DNA of 64,000 nucleotides from Prevotella sp. P3-122 (GTDB lineage Bacteria > Bacteroidota > Bacteroidia > Bacteroidales > Bacteroidaceae), in NCBI RefSeq assembly GCF_002251365.1, contig NZ_NPJH01000041.1:107198-171197 (forward strand). The letters run 5' to 3'. The translations under genes were made by a program, and so were the position numbers. Within the stretch, counting starts at the first letter, position 1. The number at the start of each line of letters is the position of its first letter. Of the stretch, positions 35,623 through 43,721 are shown piece by piece. The notes beneath the pieces are model-generated. The model had not been told where the DNA came from, ran no database searches, and saw only the letters and a list, made by a program, of their open reading frames with translations.

Positions 35623-35876
35623 GGTTCAGTAGAAATTTCCTGGGGGCTAAGTGCCCCGTAGGGTGAGTCTTTCCCCCTTTTATCTTATCCAGAATAGGAC
35701 AGACTTTTCTGTGCCAGTTCAGTCCAACTCTCACGCAAAGCATTGCAATCGTCCACGCAAAGCTTTGCATCTGTCCACGCAAAGCTTTGCATCTGCCCAC
35801 GCAAAGCTTTGCATCCGCCCACGCAAAGCATTGCCTTCATTTAGGAGTCCCATCGCCATGTTTTTTCAACAGAGCC
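35623..35876. mobile_element. 254-bp MITE-like insertion with 8-bp target duplication
   Basis: The insertion is bounded by GTTATCTA at 35615-35622 and again at 35877-35884. Copy 1 of the surrounding repeat has the empty site CTGCTGTTATCTACGCTTTT at 28931-28950 with a single GTTATCTA. The ends are imperfect inverted repeats: GGTTCAGTAGAAA on the left, and GGCTCTGTTGAAA as the reverse complement of the right end (10 of 13 match). An 8-bp duplication with GG-starting ends of this kind fits IS6, ISL3 or IS1595-like transposition; no transposase is encoded inside. Confidence 0.8.
35732..35841. repeat. Five 22-bp repeats with the palindrome GCAAAGCTTTGC
   Basis: Units begin at 35732, 35754, 35776, 35798 and 35820 (exact 22-bp period), each CACGCAAAGCTTTGCATCYG or a close variant; the first and last have GCAAAGCATTGC. 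The array is inside the 254-bp insertion. Confidence 0.9.
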
Positions 35877-35970
35877 GTTATCTACGCTTTTGCGCTTACA
35901 GCGCGACCATCACCTATATGAAATACCCCAGGGTGCCGCTACGCTTTACCCTGGGCTATGCGCTTTTGCG

Positions 35971-36045
35971 CTTTGCCTTTCCTTTGCCTTTCCTTTGCCT
36001 TTCCTTTCAGCCGGCGACCTTTGGTTCAGCCGGCGACCTTTGGTT
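35971..36045. repeat. 11-bp (x3) and 19-bp (x2) tandem repeats
   Basis: CTTTGCCTTTC is repeated at 35971, 35982 and 35993. CAGCCGGCGACCTTTGGTT is repeated at 36008 and 36027. Both sit inside the right arm of the dispersed repeat at the point where copy 1 reads CGCTTACAGCGCGAC without them. Confidence 0.9.
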
Positions 36046-36133
36046 CAGCGCGACAATTATCGACATGAACTTCAGAATTAGGATATTCAATTTTTGCACA
36101 TCAAACTGTACACCCTACTTATTAATAAGACAA

Positions 36134-36167
36134 GGAGGGCGTGTCACTTGATTGTGACACGTCCTCC
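36134..36167 (-). terminator. Stem-loop after the beta-helix lipoprotein gene
   Basis: GGAGGGCGTGTCAC (36134-36147) pairs with GTGACACGTCCTCC (36154-36167), a long GC-rich stem 34 bp beyond the stop codon. The T-run on the minus strand is weak, so this may be a processing or stabilising end. Confidence 0.65.
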
Positions 36168-36201
36168 ATGCTGTTTTGGGTTCTTCCAAGTATGTTGGCT
36201 G

Positions 36202-37797
36202 TTACTTTCTTGCTCCAAAGAATTTCTGCGGAGCATCGGCAGCGTATGTCTTTCCACCTACTGTAAGCGATGTCTTCACTATGCCGGTAAGCGATGCACC
36301 GTCGGTGGCACCTTCTGGCAGGCTCTTTGCAGTGAAGTCCCAAGCCTCGTCATAGACGGCATTGTCCAGACGGTTGGTGTCAAGTGCGTAGTTGGCGAAG
36401 GCTACACCCAGGTCGTTTGCTCCCTTGGCAATAACGCTGTGAGCGTCAATGGCGTCAGCGTAGTTCTTGTTGGATACGTAGTTGAGGTATGGCACTGTAG
36501 TTTCGTCGTCGATGTCCTGCTGAAGTGTGCTGGTTATTGCGCTGGCAGCATAGCAGTTGTAGTCGATTACCGACTTGTCGTCGCATCCGTCCGATATGCC
36601 TGGGGTACCCCACTTGGGCACCTGTGCGCGGTACTTGCAGTTCACCATGAGGTTGTTGAACACGTTGACAAGTATGTTTTTCTCTACGTAGATACATCCG
36701 CCCTTGGTGCCGTCACGCCGCCATCCTGCGTTGATGATGGTGTTGTTGTATGCCACGCATTTGGCCTGTCCGCGGCCTGCGGCATCGTCCTGGCCAGAAC
36801 TTGAGAGCTTCAGACCATTGGTGTTGGGGCTGTACATCACGTTGTATGCTACAACAGTGCTCGTGCCAGCCTTCACGTTAACGGCCTCGCCGCCAGTAGC
36901 TCCATTGCCAGAGAAAGTGTTGTTGGTGATGATGGCCTGTCCACCCTGCATGTATATGCCGTCGGCAAATCCGTTCCTTATCACACACCCTGTGACTACG
37001 AGCGAGCCCTGGAAATTCGGGCCGGTAGTAATCTGTACTCCGTAGTCCTCGCCTGCTGTGTAGATGCCAGAGATGACTGATGGTGAATTCTCTGTCATTG
37101 CGCTGCCGGCATACTCGATGATGCAGTTCTCGAAGAGTGCCTCAGCCTGTGCGTCGCTGCTGTTCAGCATGAAGCCACCCCACAGGTTTTTGCAATCGGT
37201 GACGTTGCTGAATTTGCGCTCGTTAGTTGGTACAGAGAAGAGGATGGGAGCATCGGCAGTACCCTTGCAGTAGATGTTGCCGTCTACGGTGAACTCGATG
37301 CCTGTTCCGTTGGCATCGGCAGAGTTGAAGATAACCTCTACACCTTCTTCTATGGTGAGGCTCTTGCCGGCAGGCACTTTCAGCTGTCCGTTTACGGTTA
37401 CGGTGGTGTATGCGTCCCATGTTCCTGACACCTCGCCTGATACTGTCATTGCCTTTGCGGTAACGCTTACGCTAAGCGTCTTTGCCAATGAAGGCATGGC
37501 TGCGGGAGTAGCGGTGATGGTGGCAGAGCCGGGCTTTATGGCGGTGACAACTCCGTTGGCAACAGTTGCCACTTCGTTGTCGGAAGATGTCCATTCTACG
37601 GTCTTGTCCTCGACATTCTCGGGGAAGAACTGTACGTTAACGTTCAGAGTCTCGCCCGGTGTCAGCGTTGTTGCTGTCGGGTCGATGGTGAATTTGCTAA
37701 GTGTAACTGTCTCATCGTCATCGCTGCACGATGTTGTCACTGTTGCGGATGTGAGGGCTATCGCCATCATCATCAGAAATCTCATTGCTTTCTTCAT
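36202..37797 (-). CDS. Lipoprotein with Ig-like (Big_2) domain and right-handed beta-helix
   Basis: A 531-residue lipoprotein (lipobox-like TVTTSC, Cys24, followed by SDDDE, the acidic surface-export signal type). Residues about 32-115 are a bacterial Ig-like Big_2 domain (TLTPGETLNVNVQFFPENV ... NGVVTAIKPGSATITATP). Residues about 120-440 have the repeated short-strand pattern of a parallel beta-helix (TVDGNIYCKGTADAPILFSV, LVVTGCVIRNGFADGIYMQG, AIITNNTFSGNGATGGEAV). No catalytic pattern of a pectate lyase is clear. It is last in a three-gene minus-strand operon with a TonB receptor (44 bp) and a phosphatase, so it may be the surface partner that holds the ligand. Confidence 0.8.
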   Translation of the reverse strand: MKKAMRFLMMMAIALTSATVTTSCSDDDETVTLSKFTIDPTATTLTPGETLNVNVQFFPENVEDKTVEWTSSDNEVATVANGVVTAIKPGSATITATPAAMPSLAKTLSVSVTAKAMTVSGEVSGTWDAYTTVTVNGQLKVPAGKSLTIEEGVEVIFNSADANGTGIEFTVDGNIYCKGTADAPILFSVPTNERKFSNVTDCKNLWGGFMLNSSDAQAEALFENCIIEYAGSAMTENSPSVISGIYTAGEDYGVQITTGPNFQGSLVVTGCVIRNGFADGIYMQGGQAIITNNTFSGNGATGGEAVNVKAGTSTVVAYNVMYSPNTNGLKLSSSGQDDAAGRGQAKCVAYNNTIINAGWRRDGTKGGCIYVEKNILVNVFNNLMVNCKYRAQVPKWGTPGISDGCDDKSVIDYNCYAASAITSTLQQDIDDETTVPYLNYVSNKNYADAIDAHSVIAKGANDLGVAFANYALDTNRLDNAVYDEAWDFTAKSLPEGATDGASLTGIVKTSLTVGGKTYAADAPQKFFGARK

Positions 37798-37841
37798 ACT
37801 ATTTTTTTTGTTGTAATGTTGTTTTGTCTGTTATTGTGCGT

Positions 37842-40535
37842 TTACAGCTTCCATCTTACTCCTGCTGTCAGGCTCACTCCGTTTTTCTCTTCCCTTTCCA
37901 CTACGCCCCCGTTGTATCGGCGTACATTCTGCAAGTTGGCGTTGCGGTCGTTGGCATTATAGTATCTGATGATTGCGGAGTTGAGCAGGTTCTGCGCCTT
38001 GGCGAATACGCTCCATCCACCCTTGAATTTCTTCTCCATGCTTGCGTCGAGCTGCCACAGTGGTGCGTCCCAGCGGTCATTCTCGTACATTCGCTCAATC
38101 ACGGCTATGCGTTTGCCTGTGTATGAGCATGCCACTTGTGCGTCCCATCCGTTCTTGGCGTCTTTGTAGAGCAGCGAGCAGTTGAAGACGTGGGCGGCCT
38201 GACCGAAGAGCGGACGGCTCTGGTCGGCATGCTCGGTGTATATTGTTCCGTCGGCAGCTGTAAGCTCACGCAGCTTGGTGGTGGTTATTTTCGAGTGGGT
38301 GTAGGTATAGTTGGCTTTTATACCGAAACGGTTGAAGTATTTCATCACGTCAATCTCCAGTCCCCAGTTTGAAGCGTTGCCATAGTTGCCCGGGGTGTAG
38401 AAGGTCTCCTGTCCTATGGCTGTCATGCCATATTCTATAGGGTTGTGAATGTCCTTGTAGAACAGGCATACCATCAGCTGCTCGCTTTGTCCCGGGAAAT
38501 ACTCATACCGCAGGTCGAAGTTGTCGGCTGTGGTGTGTTTCAGGTCAGGGTTGCCACATTCGTTGTAGTCCTCGTTTATGATGTGGTAGGGTACAATCTC
38601 GAAGAAGCTCGGACGGTTGATGGCCTTGTAGTACGACAGTCTGAGGTTGGCGTCGCGGTGTACGTTCCATTTGATGTGGGCATCGGGCAACCAGTCGGTG
38701 TAGCGTTGCTCTCCAGCGTTTGCGTTTCCGTCGGTCACAAACTGCAGAGTATATCCCTGTCGGGTATTCTCAGCCCTCAGTCCTGCCACTATTTGCCACT
38801 TGCCTGCTGTCAGAGTGGCCTTTCCGTAGCCGGCTCCAATCTTCTCTGTTGCACCGTAGTTCATGGGGTCGGTGAGCGTATAGCTCTTCAGGCGCAGGCT
38901 TATGCCGTCGTAGTTGTCCCAGTCGCTGCCCTTGAACTGGTCGTAGGGCGTCTCCTTGGACTCATCGTAAGGCTGGAAAGTGTATTCATGGTAGTAGCTG
39001 TCTCGTTTCTTGTCGCGGTACAAGCCTCCGGCATTGATGTCGAGAGTTGTGTGTCCGGCCTTAATCTTGTAACCCATGTCAAAGTGTCCGGCAATGTCCC
39101 TGTCGGAGTTGTGCTCCCACCGCCTGATGGCTCCTACGTTCTTGTTCACCCATACCGATGTTCCGGCTGTGTTGCTGTTGAGTTGAATCTGCGTGTTGTC
39201 TGGTGTCTTCTGGTTAGCCTTGGCAATGTTCGCACCCCATTTCAGAGTCAGCGCGTCGCCAGCCAGCATCCGGTGCTCACCCAGCAGCGATGCGTTGGCA
39301 ATGGTTTGTCTCTGCCAGCGCAGGCGGATTGTCTCCTCCTGCTCTGCAAAGGCATCCCTCACTTGCGAGTTGCCGAAATCCATATATCCACCATACAGTG
39401 CGAGTTTATGTCTTTGCGTTATGTAATAGTCCAGTTTTGCATGTGCTCCCAGTCGTGTCTGGTTTTCCGAGAAGTAGCGGTTCGTCACACGCTGTATCCC
39501 GTCGTTGTCGGCTGTCGTGTCGTATATGTCGCTGGTCTTTCCTTTGTTGCTGTTGCGGAAACTCAAGGCCGCCATCACTCCCAGATGGTCATTGGCGAAG
39601 CGGTCGCCATAGGCAAATCCCGCAGCTATGTCGGGCAGGGGCTTGCGCGTGCTGACATGAAGGTTCTTCATGCTGAAGTCGCCCTCGTCAGTAGGGTAGG
39701 CCATGCCAAAGCGTTCGTTGGGGCTGCTGCCTACTATGTCGCCATGGACAAACGATTGGAAGTCGTTGTTCAGGAAGTGCGAGCTGTAGCCTGTCTGCAC
39801 ATTCACTGTGAGCATCCGCTGTGCTGGGGCATCCTTCATAACCATGTTTACGGCTCCGCCAATGCCGTCGCCTTCCATGTCGGCAGTGAGCGATTTGGTC
39901 ACCTCCAGCCTGTCGAGCAGCTCAGATGGGAATATGTCGAGTGGCACAAAGCGGTTCTTGCTGTCGGGGCTCGGTATTTTCAGTCCGTTGACCAGAGTGT
40001 AGTTATACCGTTTGTCCATTCCTCGCAGTATGGCGTACTGTCCTTCTCCGGAACTGTTGCGCTCCATGGTGACTCCACTCATACGTTGTATGACGTTTGC
40101 TACGGTGATGTCGGGTGACAGCTCGATGGCTTTTGCACTCATTACGTTGACAACGTTCAGTGAGTTGCGCTCCATGAGCCTTGCGCCCATCTCCGAGCAG
40201 CCTGTATTCTCAGCCACTATCACCACGTCGCCCAGAGCTACTGCGTCAGCCTCCATGTCAATGTCGACAACGTCGTCGCTGTTGCTTATGGTAACCTCCT
40301 TGGTCTTGTAGCCAACGTAGCTGCACACCAGTGTGCATGGGAATTTGTTGAGTGACAGCTGGAAGCTGCCGTCGAGTCCGGTGGCTGTGCCTTTGTTGCC
40401 GGACCCCTTTATGATTACTGATGCGCCAATAATCTCTTCTCCCGACAGCACGTCTTTTATCTTGCCCTTGACGATGCTGGCATGGGCGGCGATGTTTGCA
40501 GCCAGGAGCAGAATGGCCAACACTATTGTTCTCAT
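37842..40535 (-). CDS. TonB-dependent outer membrane receptor (non-SusC type)
   Basis: An 897-residue receptor with a signal peptide (MRTIVLAILLLAANIAAHA), an N-terminal CarboxypepD_reg-like domain (about 20-105, KGKIKDVLSGEEIIGASVII), a plug (about 125-240: ANVIQRMSGVTMERNSSGEG, AILRGMDKRYNYTLVNGLKI) and a 22-strand-type barrel ending VSLTAGVRWKL. No SusD partner follows; instead a beta-helix lipoprotein does, and a metallophosphatase gene precedes it by 43 bp. The transported ligand is unknown; a phosphate ester is an attractive guess given the phosphatase. Confidence 0.9.
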   Translation of the reverse strand: MRTIVLAILLLAANIAAHASIVKGKIKDVLSGEEIIGASVIIKGSGNKGTATGLDGSFQLSLNKFPCTLVCSYVGYKTKEVTISNSDDVVDIDMEADAVALGDVVIVAENTGCSEMGARLMERNSLNVVNVMSAKAIELSPDITVANVIQRMSGVTMERNSSGEGQYAILRGMDKRYNYTLVNGLKIPSPDSKNRFVPLDIFPSELLDRLEVTKSLTADMEGDGIGGAVNMVMKDAPAQRMLTVNVQTGYSSHFLNNDFQSFVHGDIVGSSPNERFGMAYPTDEGDFSMKNLHVSTRKPLPDIAAGFAYGDRFANDHLGVMAALSFRNSNKGKTSDIYDTTADNDGIQRVTNRYFSENQTRLGAHAKLDYYITQRHKLALYGGYMDFGNSQVRDAFAEQEETIRLRWQRQTIANASLLGEHRMLAGDALTLKWGANIAKANQKTPDNTQIQLNSNTAGTSVWVNKNVGAIRRWEHNSDRDIAGHFDMGYKIKAGHTTLDINAGGLYRDKKRDSYYHEYTFQPYDESKETPYDQFKGSDWDNYDGISLRLKSYTLTDPMNYGATEKIGAGYGKATLTAGKWQIVAGLRAENTRQGYTLQFVTDGNANAGEQRYTDWLPDAHIKWNVHRDANLRLSYYKAINRPSFFEIVPYHIINEDYNECGNPDLKHTTADNFDLRYEYFPGQSEQLMVCLFYKDIHNPIEYGMTAIGQETFYTPGNYGNASNWGLEIDVMKYFNRFGIKANYTYTHSKITTTKLRELTAADGTIYTEHADQSRPLFGQAAHVFNCSLLYKDAKNGWDAQVACSYTGKRIAVIERMYENDRWDAPLWQLDASMEKKFKGGWSVFAKAQNLLNSAIIRYYNANDRNANLQNVRRYNGGVVEREEKNGVSLTAGVRWKL

Positions 40536-40578
40536 GCTTTTCCTGTCGTTGAGTCGTGTTTCAGTTGTGCCTCGATGC

Positions 40579-41565
40579 TTATTTGTGCGTTCTCTCTATC
40601 TTGTGAATGACTGTTCCAGTCTTGTCGACCATGCTCAGTGACAGCTTCTCAGGTGTGGCTGTAAGGACAGAGAAACCAGGTTCTGGTGAGCAGAACACCG
40701 TACCTTCTGTTGGCGTGACACTGCGGGCCAATGAGCCTGCTGAGTTGACTACGAAGTCTATGCCGTCGTTGCCGCGGCGTATGTGCTGGAAGTTGTGTAT
40801 ATGTCCGCAGACATACATGTCAACCTTCTTGCTGTATTTTCTAAGTATTGGCAACAGGTTGCGCTGCATGTCCTGCTGCTCGATGATGTCCTTCTTGGTC
40901 TGGGCGTAGACGGGATGGTGTCCTACTACTATCACCCAGTCTTCCTTGGCGTTTTCGAGCGTGGTGTCTATCCATGCCAGCTGTGCCTTTACATCCTGAT
41001 TGTTGACGTCGGGGTAGGTGGGGCTGTTATGATAGCGGTCTATCAGTGGGGTAGTGTCTATGAACACTATCCTTACGCTCACCTTGCTGTCATCGTCGCT
41101 GAATACTCTGGTATAGTATCGTCCACCCATCACCCAGCGCCTTGACACATTGCTGTAGTCGAGCACAGCCTGGGTGTTGCCGCGGTATTCGTGGTTGCCG
41201 AGAATAGGCATCCAGTCGATCATCAACTCTGGGTGAGAATAAATAAGCTCGTAATTGGTCATCCACAGTGGGTCGTTGACAGACTTTACGCCTCCGAAGT
41301 GGTGAACGTCGCCAAGGGCGAGCACTGCCTCCGGGCCTATGGTCTCAGCCATCTTGCCCATCAATTCGGCTATAGGCTTTTGGTCGTAATAACCATTGCG
41401 TCCAAGGTCGTTGCCTATAAAGAGGCTTACGTCGCCTTCCAGCTCCTCCCATTGTGTGGGAGACTGTGCGTGTGCTGTTGAAAAAACAATCACTGATGCT
41501 GCTATTGCAAGAAATACAATCAGCAGGTTGCGCTTAGCGCTTTTAATGCTAACAGATAAATCCAT
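40579..41565 (-). CDS. Secreted calcineurin-like metallophosphoesterase
   Basis: A 328-residue protein with an N-terminal membrane/signal segment (LLIVFLAIAASVIVFSTAHA). The metal-binding blocks of the calcineurin/purple acid phosphatase superfamily are visible: IGNDLGRNG, ALGDVHHFGG, MPILGNHEYRG, VIVVGHHPVYAQ and CGHIHNFQH. It should hydrolyse phosphate esters in the periplasm or at the surface. It is the first gene of an operon with a TonB receptor and a beta-helix lipoprotein. Its promoter (-7 box at 41594) is preceded by an 11-bp-spaced direct repeat that resembles a Pho box. Confidence 0.88.
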   Translation of the reverse strand: MDLSVSIKSAKRNLLIVFLAIAASVIVFSTAHAQSPTQWEELEGDVSLFIGNDLGRNGYYDQKPIAELMGKMAETIGPEAVLALGDVHHFGGVKSVNDPLWMTNYELIYSHPELMIDWMPILGNHEYRGNTQAVLDYSNVSRRWVMGGRYYTRVFSDDDSKVSVRIVFIDTTPLIDRYHNSPTYPDVNNQDVKAQLAWIDTTLENAKEDWVIVVGHHPVYAQTKKDIIEQQDMQRNLLPILRKYSKKVDMYVCGHIHNFQHIRRGNDGIDFVVNSAGSLARSVTPTEGTVFCSPEPGFSVLTATPEKLSLSMVDKTGTVIHKIERTHK

Positions 41566-41593
41566 ATAAATCTTCTATTTGATTTTTCGCCTG

Positions 41594-41630
41594 CAAAGGT
41601 ACTGGCATATTGTTACAACGTGGTGACACA
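41594..41630 (-). promoter_or_regulatory. -7 box (TACCTTTG) with Pho-box-like direct repeat upstream
   Basis: CAAAGGTA (41594-41601) reads TACCTTTG on the minus strand. Immediately upstream, 41611-41628 read TGTCACC-ACGT-TGTAACA on the minus strand: two 7-mers 11 bp apart, the layout of PhoB half-sites, at about -24 to -42 where PhoB replaces a -35 element in known promoters. Assignment to PhoB is inference. Confidence 0.4.
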
Positions 41631-41671
41631 GATAATAAGAACCTGCGTCATTGGTGTTTCGGAACTGTTAC

Positions 41672-41701
41672 AAAAAAGGAGGCTTCTGTCAGGAAGCCTC
41701 C
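41672..41701 (-). terminator. Terminator of the starch-enzyme operon
   Basis: GGAGGCTTC and GAAGCCTCC form a hairpin (41678-41701), followed on the minus strand by six T and G. It lies 74 bp past the stop of the SusA-like gene. Confidence 0.85.
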
Positions 41702-41774
41702 TAGCATTTATAGTGGGAGTTGGGTTATGGTGGGAATAATGAGCCCCACCTTATATAGGTGTGTTTCTTTGCGA

Positions 41775-43721
41775 TCACTTAATATCAAGTATCATTGTCT
41801 GGCGTGGAGCAAGGGTTACAGGAGCCGTTATGTCAACCTTGTTTCCTGTGGTGATGTCGGTGGCCGTAGTGCGGTTGCCTATTACTTCCGCATAGCGTGC
41901 CACGTCGAAGAGAGCTTCTGAGCGTTTGCCGTTGAGGATGGTGAGCACGGTATTGCCGTTGAGGGTACGTGCAATGACGTAGACACCCTTGTAGGGGATG
42001 AATTGCGTTTGTGCGCCTTTGGTTATAGTCTCGTTACCTTGCCTCCAGTGGAGTATGCGGCTCAGCCAGTCGAACATTGCATTCTCGGCCCGTGTCCGTC
42101 CGTCACGTGTGAACTTGTTGACCTCGTCGCCGGGGAAACCGCCGGGGAAGTCCTTGCGCACATTGCCGTCGGTAATCTCCTTTGTGCCGTTCATCAGCAC
42201 CTCTGTGCCATAGTACAGCTGTGGAATTCTGTTTACGGTGAGCAAGATGGCCAAAGCCTGTTTAAGAGCTGTAGAGTCCTTGCCTTTCCCCAGGAAGCGG
42301 TCGGTATCGTGGTTCTCGATGAATGCCATGACACTTGAGGGGTTGGGGTATAGGTAGTCGTAGACGAAACTATTGTATATTCTGTTGAAGCCATGCCACC
42401 AGTCGTCCGTCTCCTCGTTCTTTGCCTGGTTAATGCGGTCGTAGAAGGCAAAGTCCATAACCGTAGGCAGATAGCTGTTGGTTCTTGCCAGTTTGGAGTC
42501 CTTCTGCCATGCTGCTGTGTATGCAGGCTCCGTTACCCATGTCTCGCCAACGGTGTTGAAGTTGGGATATTCCTCGCCAATGACCTTCATCCATAGTGCC
42601 ATGGCTTCAGCGTCAGCGTATGGATATGTGTCCATGCGTATGCCGTCGATGCCGATGGTCTCTATCCACCACATGCTGTTCTGGATGAGATATTTTATCA
42701 CGTGCGGGTTGCGCTGGTTTAGGTCTGGCATGGTAGGCACGAACCATCCGTCTACGGTCTCTCTGAGGTCTACTTTGCTGGCATAGGGGTCTATTACGGG
42801 TGTGAGCTTATAGCTCGTCTGCAGGTATTTGTCGTTCACTTTAGCGTCGCCATCCATGGTCTTTAGCGCTACGGACTTGGCCTGGTTCTCAGGCAGCAGC
42901 CACTCGGGTGTGTTGAACCAGTCCTTGGCTGGCATGTCTGCCACCCACGGATGCTCGAAGCCGCTGTGGTTGAATATCATGTCCATGACGATTTTTATGC
43001 CTTTCTGGTGTGCCTCGTCGCAGAGTCTGCGATATTCCTCGTTGGTGCCGAGGCGTGGGTCTACGCGGTAATAGTTTGTTGTAGCGTAGCCATGGTAAGT
43101 GCTCTGGGTGCCATGGTCGGGAGAGTTGTTCTCAAGAACAGGAGTAAACCACAATGCCGTTACGCCGAGTTCCTTGAAATAGTCGAGATGCTGGCGTATG
43201 CCCTCAAGGTCGCCTCCGTGGCGCAGGCTGGGCTGCGAGCGGTCGTTCCTGTAGGCACGCATGCCATCCATCTGGTCATTGTCTGTCCTTCCCGAGGCGA
43301 AGCGGTCGGGCATGAGCATGTAGAGCACGTCGGCATTGCTGAAGCCTATGCGCTCATGTCCGCTCTTCTCACGCGCCTTGAGCTGATAGGGAATCTTCTG
43401 CTTCTTCTTTCCCTGCCGGAAGTTAAGGGTCATAGTGCCAGGCTGTGCCTCAGCGAGGTTCATGTATATCAGAAGGTAATTAGGACTGTCGAGGCGCACT
43501 ATGCTGTCGATGCGTACGCCGGGATAGTCGGTGGTTACGTCGGCGGTCTTTATTCCTTGTCCGTATACCATAAGCTGAAGGCTTGTGTCCTTCATGCCCA
43601 CATACCAGTCGGTAGGCTCTATGCGGTCTACCTTCATAGCTGCGTTCATTGTCATTGCGGTGCCCATAAGTAGGGCGGCTATTGTCGTCTTCATCGGGTG
43701 TGGAATTTTTGTATTTTTCAT
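41775..43721 (-). CDS. susA: GH13 alpha-amylase family protein, SusA-like neopullulanase
   Basis: A 648-residue enzyme with an N-terminal signal (MKTTIAALLMGTAMTMNA), an N-terminal beta domain (about 25-125) and a GH13 barrel. The four GH13 regions are visible: IVMDMIFNHSG, the nucleophile Asp in GIDGIRMDTYPYAD, the acid/base Glu in FNTVGETWV, and FIENHDTDRF. In the starch system the SusA protein cleaves maltooligosaccharides (and pullulan) in the periplasm. Its ATG overlaps the stop of the pullulanase gene by 4 bp (ATGA), indicating coupled translation and supporting the start at 43721. Last gene of the glucanotransferase operon. Confidence 0.88.
   Translation of the reverse strand: MKNTKIPHPMKTTIAALLMGTAMTMNAAMKVDRIEPTDWYVGMKDTSLQLMVYGQGIKTADVTTDYPGVRIDSIVRLDSPNYLLIYMNLAEAQPGTMTLNFRQGKKKQKIPYQLKAREKSGHERIGFSNADVLYMLMPDRFASGRTDNDQMDGMRAYRNDRSQPSLRHGGDLEGIRQHLDYFKELGVTALWFTPVLENNSPDHGTQSTYHGYATTNYYRVDPRLGTNEEYRRLCDEAHQKGIKIVMDMIFNHSGFEHPWVADMPAKDWFNTPEWLLPENQAKSVALKTMDGDAKVNDKYLQTSYKLTPVIDPYASKVDLRETVDGWFVPTMPDLNQRNPHVIKYLIQNSMWWIETIGIDGIRMDTYPYADAEAMALWMKVIGEEYPNFNTVGETWVTEPAYTAAWQKDSKLARTNSYLPTVMDFAFYDRINQAKNEETDDWWHGFNRIYNSFVYDYLYPNPSSVMAFIENHDTDRFLGKGKDSTALKQALAILLTVNRIPQLYYGTEVLMNGTKEITDGNVRKDFPGGFPGDEVNKFTRDGRTRAENAMFDWLSRILHWRQGNETITKGAQTQFIPYKGVYVIARTLNGNTVLTILNGKRSEALFDVARYAEVIGNRTTATDITTGNKVDITAPVTLAPRQTMILDIK

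Larger units (their letters stand above)
35374..36123. repeat. Nested-palindrome dispersed repeat, copy 2, with 44-bp direct repeats at both ends
   Basis: TAGGATATCCATTTTTTGCA at 35374 and TAGGATATTCAATTTTTGCA at 36079 begin similar segments of about 44 bp (both run on to CATCAAA and a CCCTA-type end). Between them lie the core also seen at 28845 (AGCCCAGGGTAAAACGTAGC at 35531; CCAGGGTGCCGCTACGCTTT after 35930; CGCTTTTGCGCTTACAGCGC at 35885), a 254-bp insertion (35623-35876), and short tandem repeats. Right after the left direct repeat, ACATCAAA and TTTGATGT (about 35394-35441) make a further hairpin. This fills the 825-bp gap 35377-36201; no gene is seen there. Confidence 0.8.

Noticed and set aside
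35732..35841. Regular repeats suggesting a CRISPR array
   Set aside because: The period is 22 bp with a 12-bp palindrome and almost no variable spacer; no cas genes are present. The same applies to the 23-bp array at 10539 and the 77-bp units at 8588.
38445..40118. A 557-codon plus-strand ORF opposite the TonB receptor gene
   Set aside because: It has no recognisable domain, is Val/Cys/Tyr-rich as antisense frames are, and lies fully inside a clear receptor gene.
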